Assembly (NCBI GenBank): GCA_009885955.1
Contig: VFJS01000059.1
Span: forward strand, 1 to 60,857
Direction of reading: 5' to 3'
DNA length: 60,857 bases
Origin: Spirochaetia bacterium
Lineage (GTDB): Bacteria; Spirochaetota; UBA4802; UBA5550
In this document: in pieces, positions 16,101 through 24,312 of the stretch
Layout of the letters: each line of letters opens with the position of its first letter
How positions within the stretch are numbered: the stretch's first letter is position 1
Made by a program: the position numbers and the translations under genes
The notes under the pieces: generated by a model
Told to the model about the DNA's origin: nothing
Seen by the model: only the letters and a program-made list of their open reading frames with translations
Database searches by the model: none

Positions 16101-18514
16101 ACGGAACCGATCATGTCCTCCTTCCAGTCCAGGATCCAGGCGATGTTGTAGTGCGTCCCTTCATTGCTTTTGGATTTATAATAGAGCGGGATGATGGGGG
16201 CCCAGAACCGGGACTGCACGGATTCGCCATCCCATTTCTCCCCGCCCCTGGTTTTGTCAAGGCTCACAAAGAGCGGAGATATGATGCTGTCGCTGTAGGT
16301 TCGGTCGTATTTCTGGGTCTTGTAGTTATAGGTATCGGTAATCTTTTTATTCCTCATGAAAAAGGGGAAAGCATGTATGTAATAATCTCCCTCCCTGTTC
16401 CTGTCCCAGACAAAGAGGGGCGGAAACACGTGCGTGTAGCCCCTGTCGCCGGGTTTGTAAAAGAGGAATGGCATTGCCCATAGACGGTACAATTCATTAC
16501 CCTGTTCCTTTTTTCTCCATGCCAGGTCTATGAGCCACAGGGCATTTACATGGGTCTTCCCGGGCTCTGTATGATAATAGAAAAGAGGAATCAGCGGCGC
16601 CCAGAAAGTTGAGTTATAAGGCTTCTCATCCCACTTCTTATCCCCCTTGTAATCATTAAAACTCGCGTAGGCAAGGGATACTACCGAATCGGAGTACCCC
16701 TTCTCATATTTCCGTGATGCTGAATTATATGTGCTGTCAATGCTTTTCCAGCTCATAAAAACAGGGAGGCCATGCATATAGTACTCGCCGGTTTTATATC
16801 TATTATATATATAGACCGGCGGCAGTACATGGGTATAGCCGTTATCTCCGGGTTTGTGAAAAACAACAGGCATCAACCAGAACCGGTAGAGTTCATCGCC
16901 CTTCTCCTTTTTCCTCCAGGCCAAATCAATGAGCCACAGGGCATTGACATGGGTCTTCCCGGGCTCTGTATGATAATAGTACAGGGGAATCAGCGGCGCC
17001 CAGAGGGTTCTGCTTTCCGGATTGTCTTCCCATTTTTTCACCCCGCGGTAATTTTTAAAATCCGCAAAAAGAGGCGACATGAATGAATCTGAATAGACTT
17101 TCTCATTTTTCCTGGTTTTATAGCTATACTCGGTGTCGCTGCTCTTCCAGCTCATGAATAGCGGCAGGAGATGTGTGTAGTACTCTCCTGTTTTATACCT
17201 GTTGTTAACAAAAACCGGCGGAAGCACATGGGTATAGCCGTTATCCCCAGGTTTATGAAAGAGAAATGGCATCACCCAGAACCGGTAGAGTTCATCGCCC
17301 TTCTCCTTTTTTCTCCACGCCAGGTCTATGAGCCACAGGGCATTGACATGGGTCTTCTCAGGCTCTGTATGATAATAGTACACCGGAATAAGCGGGAACC
17401 AGAAGGTCCTGCTTACCGGTTTTTCATCCCATTTTTTCTCACCCTTATGAACGGTATAATGGCTGAAAAGAAGGGAGAGGAATGAGTCATAATACGTGGT
17501 GTCCGATTTCTCAGTCTTATAATTATATTTATGATCTATGCTCCTCCTTGACCATAAAAGGGGCGGCAGGAGGTGCCAGTAATACTCCCCTGAAGGCCAC
17601 CTGAGGCTCAGGTGGACAGGCGGGATTACATGGGTATAGCCGTCGGGCCCGGCCCTGTGAAAGAAAAGAGGCATGAGCCAGAACCTCTTCAAGCTCCTTT
17701 CATCATCTTTCCGGTTCCATGAAAAATCCAGTGCCCACAGAAAATTCACATGCCCCCTATCCGGGGATGAATGGTAGTAAAAAAGCGGAATTACCGGGAA
17801 CCCGAAAGTTGTGGTGTCGATCTTTGAATCGGCCGTGGAATTAGAATTATAAAACCATAAAGGCCATATATTGAAGGTATTGGAATATGAAGAACCGTTA
17901 AACGTATTTGTGGTCTGCCTCCAGTAAAAGAGCAGGGGGTAGATTGCAACTTTTGATTTTTCATAGCCTGTTTTAACATTCTTATTAATGCTCCTGTTAA
18001 ATAAAGGATATATCCCATAATAGGAATTATTAATGCCGTCATTTTTATTATCAGTACTCCCCCACCAGATAAGGTAAAGAATCGACCGGTCCTTTTCAGT
18101 TTCTGTAAGGCTGGAGTAATAAAAGGGGACATGTACGGTCAGTTCTCTGGCACCGTCTATCCTGTGATAATAATAGAGACCGGGCCACAAAAAGCCCCAG
18201 GTCTTTTCCCTGTTATCCAGCTTGCTTTTGATTGAATAGTAAAATGGGAGAACATAGGTTCTTGAATAATTGGGATAATCGGAGTATTTGAAAAAGGATA
18301 ATATCATGCAGGAGTAATGATCTGCCCACTGTTCCTTTTCACCGAAGGGGCCCATGTTTACCGGGAACTTCTCCTCCTTTTCGCTCCCGTAGACCTTTTT
18401 CTCGCCTTCGAAGAGATCAGACCAGTCCTCCTTTCCGGCTCCGGCTCCAAAAAGGGGCAATGCAACCATGGAAATGAGAAAGACAGCAGCTGTAAATCTG
18501 AATAAATTTTTCAT
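13109..18514 (-). CDS. Giant exported aromatic-rich repeat protein (1,801 residues)
   Basis: I do not recognise this family. Residues 1-24 (MKNLFRFTAAVFLISMVALP, then LFGA) are a signal peptide. The mature protein is made almost entirely of short beta-strand-like units rich in Trp, Tyr and Phe, repeatedly of the form W-x-P-L-x-P-L-Y-Y-Y or LWGLxxYxS. Residues 237-769 hold four near-identical 133-134-residue repeats (see the repeat feature) and a fifth, partial copy follows. I count only two Cys. The C-terminus ends GLYKRVEYKGEVKNKYFWIF, with an aromatic last residue as in many outer-membrane beta-barrels. A large barrel, beta-solenoid or cell-surface adhesin are all possible. The start ATG at 18514 has no strong ribosome site. 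The mltG gene follows. Confidence 0.85.
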   Translation of the reverse strand: MKNLFRFTAAVFLISMVALPLFGAGAGKEDWSDLFEGEKKVYGSEKEEKFPVNMGPFGEKEQWADHYSCMILSFFKYSDYPNYSRTYVLPFYYSIKSKLDNREKTWGFLWPGLYYYHRIDGARELTVHVPFYYSSLTETEKDRSILYLIWWGSTDNKNDGINNSYYGIYPLFNRSINKNVKTGYEKSKVAIYPLLFYWRQTTNTFNGSSYSNTFNIWPLWFYNSNSTADSKIDTTTFGFPVIPLFYYHSSPDRGHVNFLWALDFSWNRKDDERSLKRFWLMPLFFHRAGPDGYTHVIPPVHLSLRWPSGEYYWHLLPPLLWSRRSIDHKYNYKTEKSDTTYYDSFLSLLFSHYTVHKGEKKWDEKPVSRTFWFPLIPVYYYHTEPEKTHVNALWLIDLAWRKKEKGDELYRFWVMPFLFHKPGDNGYTHVLPPVFVNNRYKTGEYYTHLLPLFMSWKSSDTEYSYKTRKNEKVYSDSFMSPLFADFKNYRGVKKWEDNPESRTLWAPLIPLYYYHTEPGKTHVNALWLIDLAWRKKEKGDELYRFWLMPVVFHKPGDNGYTHVLPPVYIYNRYKTGEYYMHGLPVFMSWKSIDSTYNSASRKYEKGYSDSVVSLAYASFNDYKGDKKWDEKPYNSTFWAPLIPLFYYHTEPGKTHVNALWLIDLAWRKKEQGNELYRLWAMPFLFYKPGDRGYTHVFPPLFVWDRNREGDYYIHAFPFFMRNKKITDTYNYKTQKYDRTYSDSIISPLFVSLDKTRGGEKWDGESVQSRFWAPIIPLYYKSKSNEGTHYNIAWILDWKEDMIGSVERFWLFPFVFRKSGEGGYRHYIPFYMRPAGWTEERGFSWGLFHYNSWSPEKNVTWAWLYYNRDNLKGSTYYTHLLPFYLSWKTKERLIHYNIAGVPWQFRWEDEKKSVRFNILGFSKTAAINPFTPGVSLDFGRIEGDWYFDTDLSWLYNIVSLSNRITITNPFKKKADIRVTDLENQEKLTEELKVDDSKPDKIKGPEIGKKTEVSRDNSRFFFGFELIFGWFAYERADTKRHLRLIPLGWLTWDKDSDDKLFVIPLPVPIVSYRSQEGDSSYLVVFPFFGNQVVKKSYKYAALLNVFWYEYDDDEKETEVTALWPVFNWYSSPKRSGWRIFPLMWRKKYSGKGAFASTFISPIHYSRYKTDESGNVDLYKFVLNPVYHSKMSIEGDSTYERSFVPAILPIFGHLRHERTNAPEDVSNSMIKSGGRSDSLIQYESTDRKWFFPLAYKSEKTEVSLSGKRREEFSMYGLPFLYYSSLSQSVSNDEDKVLDIKSKRDDKKADTGYRKDYTFFLLGFYRDRTSDVTENSLFFGLYRNTYNASTDDTLHQLLWGLIRHASTKESTRFWLLPLTYYYNSQSAFEFSILMGLYKYESLEPAKKQNPMMMEMGHSSWKLFWGLIYTSRSYETVSDRITNFSAVEVKDHTSWFIPLYYYNGNEGLKKKYSYSKHVTLWYKKYEEFEDGGKTAFSSTFWFPIIPLVYRHATQDSTHWNLLGLIDWKSSPGYSRTFFLPFFYTSADKTRSHTNVLLFIDFEKENGNWDNLWVFPFYVRYWGANNEDTKVILGTYWYTSKDYERQNLLYIFDHKRYNSRDFDSYGLLFHSIKYESSPELTRMRLLWGALMSYEKFTKTGYYDHYFALGLSGLENNSRFYKNYIFPLWYYKKYHDESRGWYCVSPVTLSYFSKDKNGDFDLGVLGLLYYRNNNIPAKEDRRMILLGTLFNEVRSPERGYHSIGSFWGLLWEHEVESETDFIKTTVLKGLYKRVEYKGEVKNKYFWIF
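16208..17806 (-). repeat. Four tandem 399-402-bp coding repeats in the giant protein
   Basis: The copies are 17405-17806 (134 codons), 17006-17404, 16607-17005 and 16208-16606 (133 codons each), encoding residues 237-769. Each begins FW-P-LIPLYYYH and contains HTEPGKTHVNALWLIDLAWR, KPGDNGYTHVLPP, YKTGEYY, YSDS and KKWDEKP. Copies 2 and 3 are also very similar at DNA level, which implies recent duplication or ongoing gene conversion. A fifth, diverged partial copy follows below 16208. Confidence 0.95.
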
Positions 18515-18633
18515 CAGTCTGATTTAAGGGAACCTCGAATAATTAATAACCATCATACTATTAATAATAATCCGGATTTATTATCAATTAAAATATCTGG
18601 CTCTTTCCGGAATGTTTGGAGTTTTAGATATAA

Positions 18634-18795
18634 ATGCCCTCACCCCCGGCCCACTTCGACAGGCTCAGTGCATCGCCTCTCCCGAAATAGGGAGAGGGGT
18701 GTTGGCAATCAAGAACAAGGAGCTTAAGCACCTTGTTCTGTATAATAAACCCTCGCCCTACCGGGAGAGGGTGCGCAGAGCGCGGGTGAGGGCAT
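18634..18795. repeat. Palindromic intergenic repeat element
   Basis: The element starts ATGCCCTCACCC (18634-18645) and ends with its exact complement GGGTGAGGGCAT (18784-18795). Inside are a second hairpin, GAACAAGG (18713-18720)/CCTTGTTC (18731-18738), and a CTCTCCC/GGGAGAG pair. The GC-rich text CTTCGACAGGCTCAGTG is typical of dispersed non-coding repeats in environmental genomes. An 84-codon frame across it is not a gene. It separates the giant protein from the gene at 18917. Confidence 0.75.
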
Positions 18796-18916
18796 TAGAT
18801 TTACAAAAACAGAAAGATCTTGTACTCATGGAATTTTTGCCAGCCAAAAAAAAATTATTGACTTAAATATGATAATAACTTATTTACTATTAAATACTTT
18901 TTTACCAGGGGTTGTT

Positions 18917-19519
18917 ATGAAAATTGTTCACGTTTTAAAACGGATTGAGACCATAGATGAAGATATACGGGAACTGAGGAAAATGGAAAAGGGCCTGAAC
19001 AGGGACAAGGCCTTTTCCAAGGACATTTACATATCCATAGAAAAACAGATAAACATTCTGGTCAACGAAAAAGTGAAGCTCATGGAACTCAAGGTTGAAA
19101 ATCCCCCTGTGTCCCTGGTAGAGCAGATTGAAGGGGCCGCAGATGATAAGAATGACAAAGACAATGCAAGCAGATCAACCAAAAATATAAAAAAAGCAGC
19201 GGGAAAGTCCACAGGAAAAAAAATAGAAATCAATTCCATCGATGACATCCCCATGCTCACCCAGGACCAGATTGATGCAAAAATAAGCAGCATAAAAATC
19301 AATAAGCCCCAGGATAAGAGTAAAGATGAGGCAAAGACCAGGGATCATGCAAAGAGCAGTTCCCAGGAAAAAAAAATAAGCGCGGCGCTGGCAAATGATG
19401 ACCAGGGCATAAAAATTCTCGACACTGTACTTGAGCACGGTACCCTGAACAAGGATGAAATCGCAAAAACCAGGGACAGAAAGGTCAAATTTTTCAGGGA
19501 AAACTTTCCTGCCGAGTAG
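18917..19519 (+). CDS. Charged coiled-coil hypothetical protein
   Basis: The 200-residue protein is unrecognised. The first 65 residues are a long amphipathic helix (KIVHVLKRIETIDEDIRELR then KMEKGLNRDK), likely a coiled coil, followed by a low-complexity Lys/Asp/Ser region (about residues 85-150) and a short helical C-terminus. It has no signal peptide. I chose the ATG at 18917 because AGGGGTTGTT precedes it; an in-frame ATG at 18869 lacks a site. The 12-base string GGGGTTGTTATG also opens the DUF4404 gene at 30180. The gene is convergent with the adenylate cyclase gene, 12 bases away. Confidence 0.7.
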   Translation: MKIVHVLKRIETIDEDIRELRKMEKGLNRDKAFSKDIYISIEKQINILVNEKVKLMELKVENPPVSLVEQIEGAADDKNDKDNASRSTKNIKKAAGKSTGKKIEINSIDDIPMLTQDQIDAKISSIKINKPQDKSKDEAKTRDHAKSSSQEKKISAALANDDQGIKILDTVLEHGTLNKDEIAKTRDRKVKFFRENFPAE

Positions 19520-19531
19520 CAGCCGGAAAAA

Positions 19532-22258
19532 TTATTTATTGAGCCTGTCCATTATCAGCTCCAGCCTGTATTTCTCAAGGAAGAACTGGTTTGTTCCCCC
19601 TGAAAAATATCCCCTCTTATAATCTGAGAATTTAATTTTCCTGATAAAAGTGCCGGCCGCAAGTTCTTCATATGTTTTAAGGGTATCACCTATCCTGTTA
19701 AGCGGGAGCAGCTCCGTTGATTTATCATTGCTGAATATAATCCGGTAAAAATTTTCATTTGTCATAAAACTGGAAATTTCAACATCAAGAGCATTCTGAT
19801 TTATATTCCTTCCGAGGATGCTTTTCTCGATGATATCTGTTTCATAATCCGAGGTTATCTCCCCGTCCCTGTCTCTGTAGACCCTGAATACTGGAATGGT
19901 TGAATTGATGTCGGGAAAATACCGGAAGCTGTTCAGCTGGCCTATGGAATTCCTGGAAAATGTATAGAGTGAGGCAAGGGCCTTCTCTTTAAGGCCCGAT
20001 GGCCTGGCATAGGTAAACAGGTTCCCCCTCTCATTTATCAGATAAAGGAAAATATATCCCCCCTTCTCCTCATATACAATTGTGATATGATTCTTTTTTC
20101 CCCTGCTGATAATATAATCCATCAGCACCAGCTGCTCATCTTCTCCATAAAATCTGAATTTCATTTCAATTTTAGGTTTAAGCGACTGGTAGGTTAGAAG
20201 CTGTATGAAATATTTATAGGAATTAATTTCAATTCCGTTTTTGTCATCACGGGTAATGCAGTAATAGCTTTCATCCTGCCTTGCAATCATGGACAGGCAG
20301 GAGTTCCCCCCTTCATGCACAATGAACCCGTAGCTGTTCTGGAATAATTTCTCAATACTCCTGAAATACCTGCCTCCCTGCTGATTATAGACAACCGCCA
20401 TGAACCGGCTGAATGATTTGCCTGTTTTAATTCCATCCTCCAGGATACGCCGTAACATACTCATCAATTCCTGGCCCGAATCGTATTCATCGATGAATGA
20501 CTCCCCCCAGCTGGTGTGATAAATATGGTGGATCGATTTTATTTCATTCTGGTTCTCGGTATTAGAATTAATGATAATAAGGTTGACCAGGCTGAATGCG
20601 GGTTTTTGATAAAATTCATTGTTCAATGCCATATTATCATCGCTGAAAAGTTCCCAAATAGCGGTAAGCATATTTAACACATGGTTCTGGTCAAGCCTCT
20701 GGTACCCCGACTTTATCTTAACCCTGGAAAATTTCGGATCGAATATCCTGTTGATTGAAAGCCAGGCAAGAAGCTTCACCATGCTGGTTTCGGCTTTGAC
20801 AACGACCTGGGTAATTTCATCTTTGTCATTTGTCGCATTCTTAATATACTTCCATTCAGTCTCCCTGGTTCCCAGGCTCACCGGCTCAATATAAATTACC
20901 GATTCATAGGGAGTATCCTTGAAGGTTATATACTGGTCAATCTTATTCTCCCTGACTGAAAAATGCGTCTGAATTTTTCTGCTCAGGATCTGAAAATCGG
21001 TATCCGATATCTTCTCCTTTATATTCAAATTCGGAAGTTCCTTTGCTATCTTCTGGTAGCTGGAAAGAATAAATTTTTTCACGCCGTTCCAGAACAACAT
21101 GACCCTGGAGTAATCCCAGTTGTTGAAATTATCAAGTTCCCTGATCTTTTCCATCGGCCATTTCCATTCTCCGACATATTTGAACATGACCCTTACATTA
21201 TAGGGGAGATTTTTGCTTTCCCTGATTACGATATACTTTGAAAGATGGGGATTTATTTTCAGGTAGAGGTTTTCCCTCAGAATATTCAGGAGGTTGGCAT
21301 CCCTTCCGGCAGTGCTGTAATATTGATATACCTCCTCAAACATTTGAATGTATGAGTCAAGGATGTCATTATCAAAAACACCTCTCAGAATTTTTGTTTT
21401 TATCTTATGGCTCAGGAGGGGGGAATATTCCGACTCGAAGAGATATTTTTCCAGCACGCCTATTTTTATAATTGATTTAAAGGGATTTCCAAGCGATTTA
21501 ATAATCTGGAAAAGCACCGCCCCGAGGAATTCCTCCCTTGATATATCAAAAAGGTTGCCCAGGTCTATATATTCATTCTCCTTCATTTCATCAGTAAGGC
21601 TGTCATAGAGCCTGGCATATTCACTGTCTCCAATGAACCTCGGGATTACCCACCAGAAAGGGGTTAATCCGCAGATGATGATGGAACTCCTGAAAAATTC
21701 ATCTTTTAAAAGGGACCCCAGGGTGCTGCCCAGGGACTCACTCTCGGTATCGGCGAATTTATTTATTTTGATATTATCAATGTCGTTTATAAAAAAATTC
21801 ACTTCAACCCTGGACTCATCATTTACCCATTTTGTTATAAGACTTATTTTTTTCTCGAATTTTTCAAACTGTGCCGGCTTTATACTTTTTCGATACACGC
21901 ATATCCAGTAATCAAAATCAGATTTTTTGTTGTATGCTATTGTGCCGATGCTGCCCATCACTGCAAGAAGGCGGATTACAGGAGCCTTATATTCATATTT
22001 AAAGCTCCTGGTGCGGAACCTCCCCTGGAGAAATTTTACCGATTCGGCATCAGGTTCATAGTTCATGATCCCGTAAGGAACGTCACCCTCGACGAATCCG
22101 GGGATCTTCTTATCATTCACCGATAATAAAAGAGGTATTGAATTTATGATCCTTGCCACATTTTTATTGGGGAACAACTCCTGGAAACGCTCAAATTTCA
22201 GGCTGTTGTATTTTAAAAAATTTAATTTATTACTTGAAATAATTTCTGTAAAGGACAT
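19532..22258 (-). CDS. cyaA: Class I adenylate cyclase
   Basis: The 908-residue protein aligns with enterobacterial CyaA (about 850 residues). The nucleotidyltransferase signature is at residues 102-118, GSIGTIAYNKKSDFDYW, with two metal-binding Asp (114 and 116). Further N-terminal family blocks follow: GSTLGSLLKDEFFRSS and FWWVIPRF. The enzyme makes cAMP from ATP in the cytosol. The C-terminal half, about 450 residues, corresponds to the regulatory region and is diverged; I see no recognisable added domain. Class I cyclases are best known in gammaproteobacteria, so its presence here is notable. A cyclic-nucleotide-binding protein at 49372-50436 is a candidate receptor. Confidence 0.9.
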   Translation of the reverse strand: MSFTEIISSNKLNFLKYNSLKFERFQELFPNKNVARIINSIPLLLSVNDKKIPGFVEGDVPYGIMNYEPDAESVKFLQGRFRTRSFKYEYKAPVIRLLAVMGSIGTIAYNKKSDFDYWICVYRKSIKPAQFEKFEKKISLITKWVNDESRVEVNFFINDIDNIKINKFADTESESLGSTLGSLLKDEFFRSSIIICGLTPFWWVIPRFIGDSEYARLYDSLTDEMKENEYIDLGNLFDISREEFLGAVLFQIIKSLGNPFKSIIKIGVLEKYLFESEYSPLLSHKIKTKILRGVFDNDILDSYIQMFEEVYQYYSTAGRDANLLNILRENLYLKINPHLSKYIVIRESKNLPYNVRVMFKYVGEWKWPMEKIRELDNFNNWDYSRVMLFWNGVKKFILSSYQKIAKELPNLNIKEKISDTDFQILSRKIQTHFSVRENKIDQYITFKDTPYESVIYIEPVSLGTRETEWKYIKNATNDKDEITQVVVKAETSMVKLLAWLSINRIFDPKFSRVKIKSGYQRLDQNHVLNMLTAIWELFSDDNMALNNEFYQKPAFSLVNLIIINSNTENQNEIKSIHHIYHTSWGESFIDEYDSGQELMSMLRRILEDGIKTGKSFSRFMAVVYNQQGGRYFRSIEKLFQNSYGFIVHEGGNSCLSMIARQDESYYCITRDDKNGIEINSYKYFIQLLTYQSLKPKIEMKFRFYGEDEQLVLMDYIISRGKKNHITIVYEEKGGYIFLYLINERGNLFTYARPSGLKEKALASLYTFSRNSIGQLNSFRYFPDINSTIPVFRVYRDRDGEITSDYETDIIEKSILGRNINQNALDVEISSFMTNENFYRIIFSNDKSTELLPLNRIGDTLKTYEELAAGTFIRKIKFSDYKRGYFSGGTNQFFLEKYRLELIMDRLNK

Positions 22259-22483
22259 TGTATATGGTATCTTGAATGTTTTATTTATTTAGTTGATGAT
22301 ATAATAATACAACTGCTAGATTATTATCTTTTCCATCTTAAAGCAAGGATTTTTTATAAGCAACAGTCTCTTTAACCGTTTATTTATATAAAAAATAAAA
22401 TATTATTATTTGATTTGTAAACTTTTTGCATTGATCTTTTTTATTTGAAAGCAGAATTATGTTATAGTTGAGATGAAAAAATA

Positions 22484-22513
22484 TTGTACTTGCTTCATAA
22501 TCAGAATTACAAT
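22484..22513 (+). promoter_or_regulatory. Putative promoter for the heme-linked diguanylate cyclase
   Basis: TTGTAC (22484-22489) and TACAAT (22508-22513) are 18 bases apart, about 40 bases before the ATG at 22553. The match is moderate. Confidence 0.3.
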
Positions 22514-22552
22514 ATTGCTTGATAAAAATTATGAACATCTTACAGGTGACAA

Positions 22553-23806
22553 ATGTTTAAATTTAAAATATTTCAGGATAAAATATGGCTCCCATTCATT
22601 ATTAATATCAGCCTCACCATGGTGCTGATAGTTCTTGGAATATTTATAGGTCTGTTATACAGAAACCGCCAGCTCATACACCAGGTAATATTTGAACAGG
22701 CAAAGGCCCATTTTAACACCATAGTGAAGACAAGGCTATGGAATTCTGATCACGGCGGTGTTTATGTGGAAAAAAAGGACGGTGTAAAGTCCAATCCCTA
22801 CCTGAAAAATCCCGATATAAAAACCACTGACGGGAGAATCTTTACTTTAAGAAACCCGGCCATAATGACCAGGGAGATATCTGAATATTTCAATCGCGAC
22901 GGGGGATTATCTCTGCACATAACCAGCCTGAAACTATTAAACCCGGCAAATAAACCTGATGAATTCGAAACGGACTCGCTAAAAAGGTTTGAAAAAGGGG
23001 AAAAGGAAACCTCCCTGATAAGTTATGAAAAAGAAAAATCCTACTTCAGATATATGGCCCCCCTGATCGTTGATGAAACCTGCCTGAAATGCCATGATAC
23101 CTTCAACTATAAAACCGGGGATGTCAGGGGGGGAATCAGTCTTAAGATGGATATAACCGGCGTCGAGAATAACCTGAAATTAAACAGAACAATAATTATC
23201 CTCCTTTCAGTAATTACCATTCTGACAATCCTATTTGTATTTTATTCTTCGGTTAGCAAGCTGTTCAGGGAACTTAATGCCGCAAATGAAAAAATACAGA
23301 CCCTTTCCCGCACCGATGACCTGACTAACCTGTATAACAGAAGATTTTTTTTCGACAAAATGCATGAAGAAATTCAGAGAGCTTTCAGATACAAACACAG
23401 CGTGAGCTGCATCATCATGGACCTTGACCATTTCAAAAAAATCAATGATACCTTCGGGCACCTGGCCGGGGATTCAATTCTCAGAGATGTTGCATCAATC
23501 ATCAGGGAAAATTGCAGAAAATTCGATGCCGCTGCAAGGTTCGGCGGTGAGGAGCTTATCATCATATTACCTCAGACCGATTTAAACAATTCTGTCCTGG
23601 TGGCAGAAAAAATCAGGGGCATGGTTGAGAACCATAAAACGTTAATTGATGGCGGGAAAGAGATAGGCGTAACAATCAGCCTGGGAGCGGCAGCGATAAC
23701 CCCACACTGCAACGATGTAGAAACAATTGGAATTGAACTGATTAAAAAAGCAGATATGGCTCTGTATAATGCCAAGGAAAACGGAAGGAACAGGGTCGAG
23801 TATTGA
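22553..23806 (+). CDS. Tll0287-like (DUF3365) heme-sensor diguanylate cyclase
   Basis: The 417-residue protein has a membrane helix at 13-36, a periplasmic domain of the DUF3365/Tll0287 type at about 40-205 with a heme c motif CLKCH (177-181), a second helix at 213-231, and a cytoplasmic GGDEF domain. The active-site loop is GGEEL (331-335) and the metal Asp is in MDLDHFKKIND, so it should make c-di-GMP. The inhibitory I-site RKFD (322-325) sits exactly five residues before GGEEL. Redox state or a gas ligand may be the input; this is inference from the heme site. ACAGGTGACAA precedes the ATG. The GNAT gene follows with a TGATG overlap. Confidence 0.9.
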   Translation: MFKFKIFQDKIWLPFIINISLTMVLIVLGIFIGLLYRNRQLIHQVIFEQAKAHFNTIVKTRLWNSDHGGVYVEKKDGVKSNPYLKNPDIKTTDGRIFTLRNPAIMTREISEYFNRDGGLSLHITSLKLLNPANKPDEFETDSLKRFEKGEKETSLISYEKEKSYFRYMAPLIVDETCLKCHDTFNYKTGDVRGGISLKMDITGVENNLKLNRTIIILLSVITILTILFVFYSSVSKLFRELNAANEKIQTLSRTDDLTNLYNRRFFFDKMHEEIQRAFRYKHSVSCIIMDLDHFKKINDTFGHLAGDSILRDVASIIRENCRKFDAAARFGGEELIIILPQTDLNNSVLVAEKIRGMVENHKTLIDGGKEIGVTISLGAAAITPHCNDVETIGIELIKKADMALYNAKENGRNRVEY

Positions 23807-24312
23807 TGTCAGAAATCACGGACAGGAACCTGATAAAGTTTTCCGGTTATATCCCGGGTATGATCGGCAGCATAACAGAGATGCATGCCGGTTATTATCA
23901 CAGGAACTGGGGGTTCGGACTGGGCTTTGAAGCAGAAGTTGCAAAAGAGCTATCTCAATTCTTTATCCGGTTTGATGAGAATAAAGATTTTTTCATGGCA
24001 GCATCCTGTGACAGTAGAATTTCGGGGTCCATTGCCATCCACGGTTCCGGTACAGAAATCGATGGCGCCAGGCTCCGATGGTTCATTGTCTCGGAAGAAT
24101 GCCATGGTAAAGGCATGGGGAAAAAACTTTTTGAAATGGCAATGGATTTCTGTTCAGCAGCCGGCCACAGAAAAATTTTTCTCTGGACGTTCAAGGGCCT
24201 TGACCGGGCGCGGGGCATCTATGAGAACTACGGATTCAGGTTTACGGAAGAGTATGAAGATGCCCTGTGGGGGTCAAAAATAATCCACCAGAAGTTTATT
24301 TTAAATCGTTAA
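23806..24312 (+). CDS. GNAT-family N-acetyltransferase
   Basis: The 168-residue protein has the acetyl-CoA-binding GNAT core: strand RWFIVSEECHGKGMGKKLFEMAM with the Q/RxxGxG/A-like loop HGKGMGK, then KIFLWTFKGLDRARGIYENYGF, typical of the C-terminal half. The N-terminus (ISGSIAIHG) provides the first strands. It resembles the acetyltransferase part of MarR-GNAT fusion proteins but has no winged helix. The ATG at 23806 overlaps the preceding stop codon (TGATG), so it is probably translated with the diguanylate cyclase. The substrate is unknown. Its 3' end overlaps the convergent M28 gene by 17 bases. Confidence 0.85.
   Translation: MSEITDRNLIKFSGYIPGMIGSITEMHAGYYHRNWGFGLGFEAEVAKELSQFFIRFDENKDFFMAASCDSRISGSIAIHGSGTEIDGARLRWFIVSEECHGKGMGKKLFEMAMDFCSAAGHRKIFLWTFKGLDRARGIYENYGFRFTEEYEDALWGSKIIHQKFILNR

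Noticed and set aside
18612-18866. 84-codon plus-strand frame over the palindromic repeat
   Set aside because: It consists mainly of repeat text (CCCTCACCC, GGGAGAGGG) with no ribosome site and no protein-like pattern. It is non-coding repeat DNA.
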